NCBI GenBank assembly: GCA_934589525.1
Contig: CAKTOB010000001.1
Location: 62,001-126,000 of the forward strand
From: an uncultured Oscillospiraceae bacterium
GTDB lineage: Bacteria; Bacillota; Clostridia; Oscillospirales; Oscillospiraceae
Direction of reading: 5' to 3'
Length of the DNA: 64,000 nt
Within the stretch, counting starts at the first letter, position 1; the number at the start of each line of letters is the position of its first letter. Position numbers and translations under genes: made by a program. The notes below the pieces were generated by a model. The model was not told the origin of the DNA. It worked only from the letters and a program-made list of their open reading frames with translations, and did no database searches. Positions 34,112 to 41,021 of the stretch are shown piece after piece.

Positions 34112-36094
34112 TCAACTGCCAACGTTTCCGTATTCTTCCCTGATTCTTTCCCCCACAAGCTCCTCGTCCAGGGAAACAATGGATTCCACGATGTCCAGTT
34201 CCTGTTCCCTGAATAGATCGATTAGCAACTGGACGCTTACAAAGTTTCCCTGGGTGTCAAACTGGAAATTCAGGAAGTAAAAGGATAGATATTCCGGAGA
34301 ATCGATGTAAGGCTTGTCAATGCGGAGCATGACCACGGTGCCGTTTTCATCGGTGAGGGTATGCTGGTAGGTCACGGAATCATCCCATTGGAAAGAGGCC
34401 AGCCAGGGCATTTCTATGTCCGTATCCCGGTTGCCATCCTGTTCCCAAGTACCGCCCTGACTGGTGTATACGGTGCCGTTTACAACCATGCGGCCCGTTT
34501 TCAGGGGGAGCTGCTGTTCCTGGGCAATGGCGGCGGATTCCGGAGCGATTTCCGTAAGCACCAGCCGATTTTCCCCGTCCTGATAAAAATTTGTCACCGA
34601 CCAGGGCCGCAGGCGGTCTCCGGTGGCGGACCGCTGAATGAGCAAGTGGCAGCTGCCGGATCGGATGGCGTTGAGGACCGCCTGGCACTGTTCCATAGCG
34701 GCTTCCCGGCCAGGGGGTTCTGTTGCCACGGGCGTCCCATCTATGGACACGGTTTTCAGAAAATCTTCGGTGCGTATGCTGGAAATCTGATTCAGGTCGA
34801 ACCACACGTCATAAATATGGTCGCCGAAGATAAAGAAGGTGTGCAGCTCATTCAGGGCATCCAGGTTGCCGTCCCAGAAAATCTCGGTCTCCGCGTCCCC
34901 GTAGGGGGAACTGCCGGACATATAGGAGAGGGGGCAGCCCAGTTCCGCTTCTTTCAGCTCCACCAGATCCGAGGCTACAAACGCCGGATAATCCCGCCGA
35001 TCAATGCCGCCTATGGTCTTTCCTTCTTGGAGCAGCGCCAGGCCGTTCTCCCGGTTTTCCGCCTCAACACCCTGGGGAAGTGTCATTGTAAGCGAGCCGT
35101 ATTGCAGGGTATCCCCGTCTGCCGCAATGCCCGTGCCCGCACTTGGATCGACTGCATTCCCCTTTTCTTTGGGGTTCACGGCACAGGCCGCCAAAACAGC
35201 GGCACATACCAGGAAACAAAGCAAGCTGACCCAGACCTTGGGCTTCTTCCATTTTGCCATATTCAAAACCCGTCCTTTCGTATCACCCTGACCGAAGGCC
35301 AGGGGCGTAACGGCAATACGCTTCTTGCCGGTGGCCAGCCGCAGCAGGGAGGCGGAATAATCCCCCCGGATCTGGGGCCCCAGCTGCCGGATCACCGCTT
35401 CATCACAACTCATTTCCATATCCTTTCCGGCCAGCACGAAGGCCACCCACACCAAAGGATCAAACCAGTGGATACACAGGGCGCAGTAGGCCAGAAGCTT
35501 CCAGATGTGGTCACAGCGGCGGATGTGGTGCCGCTCGTGGGCAAGAATGTAGGGCAGCTCCTGGGCGGGGATATGGGAGGGCAAATAGATTCTGGGCCGG
35601 AATACTCCCAGAACAAAGGGAGTGTCAATATAGTCGGCCCAATAGATGCCCTGTTCCAAAGGCACCGCCCCCACCAGCTTTTTCCGGAGCCGGAGGTACT
35701 GCCCCATGCCGGAAAGTCCCAAGACAGCCACCCCGGAAAGCCAGAGCGCAGGGACAAGGGATGCCCGGTCAACGGGCTTGTTTTCCCGGGAGGGCCGGAC
35801 TGGGACTTCCCGGTCTGCGAGGGCTTCGGAAAAAGCGGGAACATCCCCGGGAAGGAAGGAAATCACCGTCGTTCCCGGAGCGGCCACCCGGGTCTCCGGC
35901 TTTAGCATGTTCAAAAACGAGACCGGGGCGCTGAAGGACAGCGGACACAGAAGCCGGAACAGCACCACGGACCAGAGGGCGTAGGAAAAAATCTTCGGAA
36001 ACCGCTTTAAAAGCAGCCGTACCAGCAGCACCGGCAGGATCACCAGGCTGCCGGTCACACTCATGTTCAGCACCGCCGAAAACAGCTTATCCAC
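34112..36094 (-). CDS. BlaR1/MecR1-like M56 membrane metallopeptidase with a large extracytoplasmic domain
   Basis: The 660-residue protein has N-terminal membrane helices (about residues 5-60 and 110-130), the zinc-protease motif LAHERHHIRRCDH (HExxH), a further membrane segment near residues 285-305 (VSLLCFLVCAAVLAACAVN), then some 350 extracytoplasmic residues. The sensor part lacks the usual penicillin-binding transpeptidase domain, so the ligand is probably not a beta-lactam; it more resembles the lipoprotein-like sensors of other Firmicute M56 proteins. The Cys in AACAVN looks like a lipobox but follows an internal membrane helix. It overlaps blaI by 8 bases. Confidence 0.87.
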   Translation of the reverse strand: MDKLFSAVLNMSVTGSLVILPVLLVRLLLKRFPKIFSYALWSVVLFRLLCPLSFSAPVSFLNMLKPETRVAAPGTTVISFLPGDVPAFSEALADREVPVRPSRENKPVDRASLVPALWLSGVAVLGLSGMGQYLRLRKKLVGAVPLEQGIYWADYIDTPFVLGVFRPRIYLPSHIPAQELPYILAHERHHIRRCDHIWKLLAYCALCIHWFDPLVWVAFVLAGKDMEMSCDEAVIRQLGPQIRGDYSASLLRLATGKKRIAVTPLAFGQGDTKGRVLNMAKWKKPKVWVSLLCFLVCAAVLAACAVNPKEKGNAVDPSAGTGIAADGDTLQYGSLTMTLPQGVEAENRENGLALLQEGKTIGGIDRRDYPAFVASDLVELKEAELGCPLSYMSGSSPYGDAETEIFWDGNLDALNELHTFFIFGDHIYDVWFDLNQISSIRTEDFLKTVSIDGTPVATEPPGREAAMEQCQAVLNAIRSGSCHLLIQRSATGDRLRPWSVTNFYQDGENRLVLTEIAPESAAIAQEQQLPLKTGRMVVNGTVYTSQGGTWEQDGNRDTDIEMPWLASFQWDDSVTYQHTLTDENGTVVMLRIDKPYIDSPEYLSFYFLNFQFDTQGNFVSVQLLIDLFREQELDIVESIVSLDEELVGERIREEYGNVGS

Positions 36095-36458
36095 AGGACT
36101 CCCTCCTCATCTCGTCAATGAGCTGCTGCAACTGGTCAATTTCCCCGTCGGATAGCCGCTTCCGGCTGCCAAAGGCGGCCAGAAAGGCGGGCAGGGAGCC
36201 ATGGAAGGTTTCTTCCACAAACTGCTCACTCTGCCGGGCATAAAATTCCTCCCGGCTCACCAAAGCGGTGACCTGACTGCCGTCATTCCGGAACAGGCCC
36301 CGGTCGCACAGCCGTTTCAACACCGTATAGGTGGTGGTGCGCTTCCAGTGCAGCCGCTCCTGTGCCAGCTCGGTCAGACGCCGGGAGGTCACCGGCGCAT
36401 TGTCCCAGATGATGTCCGCAAAAATGCCTTCGATTTGCCCAAGCTTGTATTCTGCCAT
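36087..36458 (-). CDS. BlaI/MecI/CopY-type repressor
   Basis: The 123-residue winged-helix repressor begins YKLGQIEGIFADIIWDNAPVTSRRLTELAQERLHWKRTTTYTVLKRLCDRGLF, the family pattern. Such repressors are cleaved after signalling by their M56 partner, the next gene, which relieves repression of the operon and sometimes of distant genes. The start at 36458 follows AAAGGAGGAG. Confidence 0.92.
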   Translation of the reverse strand: MAEYKLGQIEGIFADIIWDNAPVTSRRLTELAQERLHWKRTTTYTVLKRLCDRGLFRNDGSQVTALVSREEFYARQSEQFVEETFHGSLPAFLAAFGSRKRLSDGEIDQLQQLIDEMRRESCG

Positions 36459-36481
36459 TGGGGCTCCTCCTTTGCTCTACT

Positions 36482-36526
36482 GTTTGTAGACAAGTATACT
36501 CTACTACATGTAGACCAAAAAGTCAA
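36482..36526 (-). promoter_or_regulatory. Promoter with BlaI-type operator
   Basis: On the minus strand TTGACT (36521-36526), 17 bases, TAGAGT (36498-36503). The spacer holds the palindrome CTACATGTAG, and a second GTCTACAAAC-type site follows at 36482-36491. TACA..TGTA half-sites are typical of BlaI/MecI operators, so the operon is probably autoregulated. Confidence 0.6.
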
Positions 36527-36540
36527 GCCCGTTTTGAAAC

Positions 36541-36810
36541 ATAGAGCCGCTGCGCCGGTTGTGTGAGCGGGTGGAGCAGAATACCCGTAACGGAGACCGG
36601 CATATTGAAGACGACATTGCCTTTCACACCTGCATTGCCGAGAGCAGCAAAAACCTGGTGGTGGGTCAGATGGTGGCCATCGCCCTGCTGGAAAGCCACT
36701 CCGCCATGCTGTATAACGCGGCCAAGGACGCGTATTGCTTCTCCAAAAAGTACGACCTGCACATCATCGACCGTGTCGGCGGCGACGGCTCCGGCAGGAT
36801 CCAGAGATAA
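36541..36810 (+). pseudogene. Remnant of a GntR-family regulator (FCD domain only)
   Basis: The 85-90 residue frame reads LRRLCERVEQNTRNGDRHIEDDIAFHTCIAESSKNLVVGQ, the middle of an FCD (FadR C-terminal) effector domain with its conserved D..FH pair. The DNA-binding domain and first part of the FCD are missing: upstream the frame hits a stop and then the blaI promoter. The 3' end and terminator survive. It is a decayed regulator gene, perhaps once linked to the operon at 37.6-40.6 kb. Confidence 0.6.
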
Positions 36811-36823
36811 AGGAAAAAAACAA

Positions 36824-36860
36824 GACCGTTCCGGTAAGTGCTCCGGAACGGTCCTTTTTT
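36824..36860 (+). terminator. Terminator of the decayed regulator gene
   Basis: An 11-bp stem GACCGTTCCGG (36824-36834)/CCGGAACGGTC (36843-36853), then CTTTTTT. Confidence 0.85.
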
Positions 36861-37037
36861 CTTGCCCGGGAGGATCGCTCTGACGTGCTCCAGCCGGGCG
36901 GGGCAATTCTTGGCAAGCGCACATCCCGACAAAATGTGGGGGTGATGCGGCTGTAAATCCTGCACTTTACAGGCTGTCGTTTTGTAGGGGAGTTTTGTAT
37001 AATATAACTATGAAAACTTGAACAGGAGGTTATTCTC

Positions 37038-37250
37038 ATGGCATTTTCTCTCGACAGCAAGGTAAAGGACATTCTGAAGAATCCGGCGGCGGCAGCGGTT
37101 CTGGACAAGTACAGCCCCGGCGCTTCCACGAACCCCCAGATGAAGCTGGTTGGCGGTCTGACATTGCGGAAGCTTTCTTCCTTCCCCCAGTCCGCATTCC
37201 TGAAGCCCCATCTGGAAGCCCTGGAAAAAGAACTCCAGGAAATTGAATAA
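37038..37250 (+). CDS. Small conserved-looking hypothetical protein
   Basis: A 70-residue soluble protein, mostly helical: MAFSLDSKVKDILKN, AAVLDKYSPGAS, a central MKLVGGLTLRKLSSFPQ and a charged C-terminal helix (ALEKELQEIE). I recognise the style as a stand-alone version of a short helical domain found at the ends of some larger proteins, but cannot name it. AGGAGG lies 7-8 bases upstream of ATG and a terminator follows, so it is a real single-gene unit. A TATAAT lies at 36998-37003 with only a poor -35. Confidence 0.65.
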   Translation: MAFSLDSKVKDILKNPAAAAVLDKYSPGASTNPQMKLVGGLTLRKLSSFPQSAFLKPHLEALEKELQEIE

Positions 37251-37260
37251 TACCTCAAAA

Positions 37261-37297
37261 GAAGCGGCTCCCGAATGGGAAGCCGCTTCTGATTTAT
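37261..37297. terminator. Terminator between the small gene and the SDR remnant
   Basis: A 12-13 bp stem GAAGCGGCTCCC/GGGAAGCCGCTTC (37261-37289) serves the convergent genes. Directly after it (37291-37310) lies a 20-base copy of the end of the MITE found at 40623-40783. Confidence 0.75.
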
Positions 37298-37317
37298 TCA
37301 GAGTTTCCTTTGTTTCC

Positions 37318-37527
37318 TTAGATCTGGGGGACGAAGATCCCGACATTCTGGCCGCCGTCGGCGAGAATGTCTACGCCGTTAATGTACCCGGCACGGAAAA
37401 ACTTGCTTTCCTCATCCTCCGCCTCTCCGGCCAGGACAATGGCAGAATCCGTGCCCAGCTCCTTGCAGATGGCCTTTCCCATGCCGCCGTGACCGCCGGT
37501 CACCACTGCTGTGATGGTTTTCTTCAT
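37318..37527 (-). pseudogene. Internally deleted short-chain dehydrogenase (mini-SDR)
   Basis: The 69-residue frame joins an SDR N-terminus (ITAVVTGGHGGMGKAICKELG, nucleotide-binding TGxxxGxG) directly to an SDR C-terminus (FFRAGYINGVDILADGGQNVG). The central part of about 180 residues, with the catalytic Ser, Tyr and Lys, is absent. The frame is kept across the deletion. The ribosome site is weak. It lies 71 bases after the intact SDR gene and is not simply its copy. It is best read as a deletion remnant. Confidence 0.7.
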
Positions 37528-37550
37528 GTTGATACCCCAAAATTTTTTAT

Positions 37551-37577
37551 GGGCAGCCCCCTGCAGGGGCTGCCCGG
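37551..37577 (-). terminator. Hairpin after the SDR gene
   Basis: GGGCAGCCCC (37551-37560) pairs with GGGGCTGCCC (37566-37575). The T-rich tail is interrupted, so termination may be partial and the mini-SDR may still be transcribed. Confidence 0.5.
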
Positions 37578-37598
37578 GGCGTTTTATAGCTTAGAGAT

Positions 37599-38360
37599 TT
37601 AGAAACAGGTCCAGCCGCCGTCACACTTGAGTTCTTCTCCGTTGACATAGCGGGACTGGTCACTGGCCAGGAACAAAATGGCATCCGCCAGATCCTCCGG
37701 CATGGCGAGCTCCCCGGAGAATTCCAGAAGCTTGCTGGTTCTGCCAAATCCAAATTCATCGGAGGGCGGCATGACCAACGGAATGTCGGTCACCACGCCG
37801 CCGGGAGATAGGGCATTGCAGCGAATGCCCTGCTCCATGTACATAAATGCCGTGTTTTTGGTGGCCGACAGCACGGCTCCCTTGCTGGCGCAGTAGGCCG
37901 CGCCGGAGGTCTGGTGGGTGGCTCCTACGGAGCAAATGTTGACGATCACACCGCCGTCCCCCTGGGCCAGGTACTGCTTACATTCCTCCCGCATTCCGTA
38001 CATCAGGCCAAAGGTATTGACCCGGAATGTCTCATGGAGCATTTCGTCTGACATATCGGCAATGGCGGTGTTGTCATCCATGATACCGGCACCGTTGACG
38101 GCGGCATCCAGCCTTCCAAAGGTCTCCACGGCCTTTTGAACCATGCCAACGGCTGTGGCGGGGTCGCCCACGTCTCCGGCATACCAGGCCATGGTACCGG
38201 GCATCCCTTTGCATTCTTCCGCCAACTCTTTCAGCCGTTCTTCCCGGCGGGCGACTGCCACCACCTTGGCCCCTTCCTGACAGAAAAGGGCCGCTGTGGC
38301 TCTGCCGATGCCGGCGGAAGCGCCGGTGACGATGCAGACCTTTCCATTCATTCTACCCAT
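37599..38360 (-). CDS. Short-chain dehydrogenase/reductase (classical SDR)
   Basis: The 253-residue protein has TGASAGIGRATA (NAD(P) site), NGAG, the catalytic Ser/Tyr/Lys set (NICSVG...YCASK) and a C-terminal NGEELKCDGGWTCF. The dinucleotide site is followed by VVAVARREERL, where Arg residues hint at NADP preference. I chose ATG 38360, 7 bases after AGGAGG. It is the third gene of the operon with the GcvT-like and Cys-motif proteins (14-base gaps), so its substrate is probably an intermediate of that pathway. Confidence 0.9.
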   Translation of the reverse strand: MGRMNGKVCIVTGASAGIGRATAALFCQEGAKVVAVARREERLKELAEECKGMPGTMAWYAGDVGDPATAVGMVQKAVETFGRLDAAVNGAGIMDDNTAIADMSDEMLHETFRVNTFGLMYGMREECKQYLAQGDGGVIVNICSVGATHQTSGAAYCASKGAVLSATKNTAFMYMEQGIRCNALSPGGVVTDIPLVMPPSDEFGFGRTSKLLEFSGELAMPEDLADAILFLASDQSRYVNGEELKCDGGWTCF

Positions 38361-38374
38361 AAACCTACCTCCTA

Positions 38375-39364
38375 TCAACAAAAGACCTTGCCGACGACCA
38401 CCGCCGGAGAATCATTGCAGCCTACCGTCAGCTCCGCACCGTCGGGCACGTCCGCCCGGACCGTGGCGAAGCCGATATTCTTTTCCACAGTGTAGCCATA
38501 GATGGTCTGGGCGCAGCGGCCCACCTCCACGCCGTACCAGTACACCCGCTCCCAGATGGAAATGTCCTCCGTGGATTCCCGGGAGAATTCCAGGCCCACC
38601 ATCCGGTATTTGGGATGGGCTTTCCGTTCCAGGGCGGCCTCCTTGCCGATGAAGTCTTTCTCCGCGGCCATGGCCCAACCAAGGCCGCATTCGTAGGGAC
38701 TCAGGTGCTTGAAGTCCTGTTTCAGGGCGAAGCCTTTCTCCATGGGAATGGAACGGACATAGACCTCCAGAGTTTGCAGCTCCCGGCCGCCAACACCTTC
38801 CACGGCTTTCAAAGCGGCATCGTGGATGGCCTGACTCTTCTCAAAGGCCGCATAGATTTCATAGCCGTTTTCCCCGGTGAAGCCGGAGCGGTGGATATAA
38901 ACGGGAATATCCCCGATTTTTCTTTCGCAGATGGCAAACCGTTTCAGCTCCCCCACCGGCGCGTCCAGCAGGGCATTCATGGCCTTCAGGCTGTCCGGGC
39001 CCTGCACGGCGTACATATCATAGTCATAGGTGATGATCTTCGCCTGAATATCCGCATTCCCCTTGTGCTTTTCAATCCAGGGCAGCAGCCGGGGGCCGTA
39101 CAAGTCCGAGACCCAGTAGAGGCCTTCCGCCATGTGCATGACGATCACGTCGTCAATGATCTCCCCTTTTTCATCCAGGGAGGCGGTGTATTTGGATTTT
39201 CCCACCGGCACCTTGGACAGGTCGCTGACGTAGATTTTTTGCAGCACCTCCAGGGCATCCTTCCCGGTGATCTCCACCAGATCGTGGGTCCACCGATAGA
39301 AGCCAACGCCTTGACGGATGGCCATGGCATCGGCCCGGGCAACGGTATCTTCTTTAAACAGCAT
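38375..39364 (-). CDS. GcvT-like folate-dependent aminomethyltransferase/demethylase
   Basis: The 329-residue protein is a member of the GcvT fold: GVGFYRWTHDLVEITGKDALEVLQKIYVSDLSKV, YTASLDEKGEIIDDVIVMH, YAVQGPDS, RSGFTGENGYEIYAAF and a C-terminal barrel ending with IGFATVRADVPDGAEL. Family members bind tetrahydrofolate and accept a methyl or methylene group from substrates such as glycine, sarcosine or aromatic methyl ethers (LigM). The other glycine cleavage genes are absent here, so a dedicated demethylase is more likely than glycine cleavage. AGGAGGT precedes ATG 39364, and the gene is sandwiched in a tight operon. Confidence 0.82.
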   Translation of the reverse strand: MLFKEDTVARADAMAIRQGVGFYRWTHDLVEITGKDALEVLQKIYVSDLSKVPVGKSKYTASLDEKGEIIDDVIVMHMAEGLYWVSDLYGPRLLPWIEKHKGNADIQAKIITYDYDMYAVQGPDSLKAMNALLDAPVGELKRFAICERKIGDIPVYIHRSGFTGENGYEIYAAFEKSQAIHDAALKAVEGVGGRELQTLEVYVRSIPMEKGFALKQDFKHLSPYECGLGWAMAAEKDFIGKEAALERKAHPKYRMVGLEFSRESTEDISIWERVYWYGVEVGRCAQTIYGYTVEKNIGFATVRADVPDGAELTVGCNDSPAVVVGKVFC

Positions 39365-39378
39365 ATTCCGGCACCTCC

Positions 39379-40599
39379 TTACAGCATGCGCAGGTCTTCC
39401 TTGCGGATAACCTTGATATACATCTCTTCTTCCTCCCGGTCCTCAATGACGCAGGACCACTCAGGGCTGACCAGGGTCTTGGCGGCACCGTTCCACTGGG
39501 CCTCGTAAGCATCGATGAGCTCCTCCAGCGGGGCCATTTCATAGCGGGCGGTGAAATCTTCGCTCTTGACCTTGATCCAGGTCTCGTCCTTGGTCCAGCG
39601 GACCATTTCATAGGGCACCTGCTGCACATCCAGCATATAGCGGATGTAGCCGCCCAGAAGCCGCCCGTCGTTATCATCCATCCCGTGGGGCACGCCCAGG
39701 AAGCTCCGCAGACCCTCCTTGGCGAAGGGGTCCATGAACTGATTCTTGCCCGCCGTGGCAAACACAATGCGGAATACCCGCAGGAACTCCTCTTCGTCAG
39801 GAGCCATGTCCTTAATGGCCATCATAGGGAACTGGATGGACCAGACCCAGCCCATCTGGGCCACCCAGTGGTAGGCGGTCTCCAGGGAGGTCTCTTCTCC
39901 GAAGTTCTGGGTATACTGGCCGTTGCGCAGGCACTGACCCTCTTTGACCATCCGCTCCCGGGGGGTGTCGTGGATGGGGTCTACCGGCTGCTGCATATGC
40001 TCCAGCCAGTCCTGCTTGGGTAGTCCGTACACATCCCGGCGCTCCGCCACCACCCGGCAGTGCTTGTTGCCGCAGCCCCGGGCCTGACACATGTTCAGCG
40101 CCACCTCGTTCTCCGTTCCGTTGGAGGAGGCCAGGTCAAAGTTGGCAGTGAACATGCTGGTGGTCATGTTGCAAAGCTCGCTGCCTACAATGTCCCAGGG
40201 GCAGGTATCCAGCTCTTTTTCCACCCGGTTCCGGGTGAACTGGATCACACGGCCGGCCATATTCTCCCATTCGTCGCCGGAGTCGCCGGTGATGCCTCCC
40301 AGCCAGCTGGACTTTTCGCAGAGCTCCGGGATGTTGAAGGCTTCATAAAGAGCCTGGTTTACATAAGCATTTTGCTCCTCCGGGGAGCCCGCCACCGCCA
40401 TATTCATCATATTGGCAATGTCACAAATGGCGGCAGTCCGCTTTTCCCAGCTGGGCTCGAAGATCCGCATGACCTGGAAGAGGTTGGCGGTCATGGCAGC
40501 GATCTGCCGGTTCAGCTGCTCATAGGCTTCTTCTTCCGTAATAAGCTTGCCCCAGGCGGTAGCGAAGCATTTTCTGGTATCCAGTTTTTCTTTCAGCAT
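39379..40599 (-). CDS. Uncharacterised protein with a V4R/ATC-hydrolase-like Cys motif, partner of the GcvT-like enzyme
   Basis: The 406-residue soluble protein has no domain I can name with confidence. Residues about 140-200 (CPWDIVGSELCNMTT..., then LNMCQARGCGNKHCRVVAERRDVYG) resemble the Cys-containing ends of V4R or L-2-amino-thiazoline-4-carboxylate hydrolase-like domains and could bind metal. The C-terminal half is rich in Trp and acidic residues. I chose ATG 40599, with AGGAGG 5-6 bases upstream; the frame runs on through the MITE to 40716, which is not credible coding. It leads the operon with gcvT-like and SDR genes. Confidence 0.7.
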   Translation of the reverse strand: MLKEKLDTRKCFATAWGKLITEEEAYEQLNRQIAAMTANLFQVMRIFEPSWEKRTAAICDIANMMNMAVAGSPEEQNAYVNQALYEAFNIPELCEKSSWLGGITGDSGDEWENMAGRVIQFTRNRVEKELDTCPWDIVGSELCNMTTSMFTANFDLASSNGTENEVALNMCQARGCGNKHCRVVAERRDVYGLPKQDWLEHMQQPVDPIHDTPRERMVKEGQCLRNGQYTQNFGEETSLETAYHWVAQMGWVWSIQFPMMAIKDMAPDEEEFLRVFRIVFATAGKNQFMDPFAKEGLRSFLGVPHGMDDNDGRLLGGYIRYMLDVQQVPYEMVRWTKDETWIKVKSEDFTARYEMAPLEELIDAYEAQWNGAAKTLVSPEWSCVIEDREEEEMYIKVIRKEDLRML

Positions 40600-40622
40600 G
40601 GTATGCCTCCTAACTTCTTTAG

Positions 40623-40783
40623 GGAAGCTCTGATTAAATCGGCAAGAGCTGACGGCGAAAGATTTTGGCTCCAGGCAAGGTTTGGAAAATGGGGGAATAC
40701 TGTATGTATTTCCCATTTTTCAAACCGCAGTCTGGGGGCAAAAGATTCGCCGCTCAGCCGCAGACGATTTATTCAGAGTTTCC
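40623..40783. mobile_element. MITE with 4-bp target duplication
   Basis: A 161-bp non-coding element with terminal inverted repeats GGAAGCTCTGATTAAATCGGC at the left and its near complement (ending ...GATTTATTCAGAGTTTCC) at the right. The imperfect pairing continues inward, so the whole element can fold into one long hairpin. It is flanked on both sides by TTAG (40619-40622 and 40784-40787), matching the YTAR target duplication of IS5-type elements. It lies about 12 bases upstream of the ribosome site of the operon at 37.6-40.6 kb. Confidence 0.75.
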
Positions 40784-40861
40784 TTAGCTGTGGCTCCATT
40801 ATAGTGAAAAAGCGTCCGGGAGGGTATTCTACAAAAACGGTGGTTTTGCCCATCCTTTCCC

Positions 40862-40953
40862 GTACAATTTGTATTCCGCCAAACCATACAATTTATAGGG
40901 CCGCAATTTGTGAATATTCCCTATAAAGCAAGGAACCCCCATACAAAATGTAC
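40862..40953. promoter_or_regulatory. Four TACAATTTGTA-like boxes in the divergent control region
   Basis: Sites TACAATTTGTA (40863-40873), TACAATTTATA (40887-40897), CGCAATTTGTG (40902-40912) and TACAAAATGTA (40942-40952) repeat one near-palindromic motif between the operon and its divergent PucR gene. They are likely binding sites of that regulator. Between the MITE and these boxes nothing else is seen. Confidence 0.6.
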
Positions 40954-40963
40954 GGGAGGTCTC

Positions 40964-40992
40964 TTGACAGCCTTCCGGAGAAAAACTATAAT
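40964..40992 (+). promoter_or_regulatory. Consensus promoter of the PucR-type gene
   Basis: TTGACA (40964-40969), 17 bases, TATAAT (40987-40992), directly after the fourth box, so autoregulation is plausible. Confidence 0.8.
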
Positions 40993-41021
40993 GGTCTCAA
41001 TTTTCTTGGGGAGGCGGCCTT

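Noticed and set aside
40600..40716. N-terminal extension of the 406-residue protein
   Set aside because: The extra frame is entirely MITE sequence and lies before a strong ribosome site.
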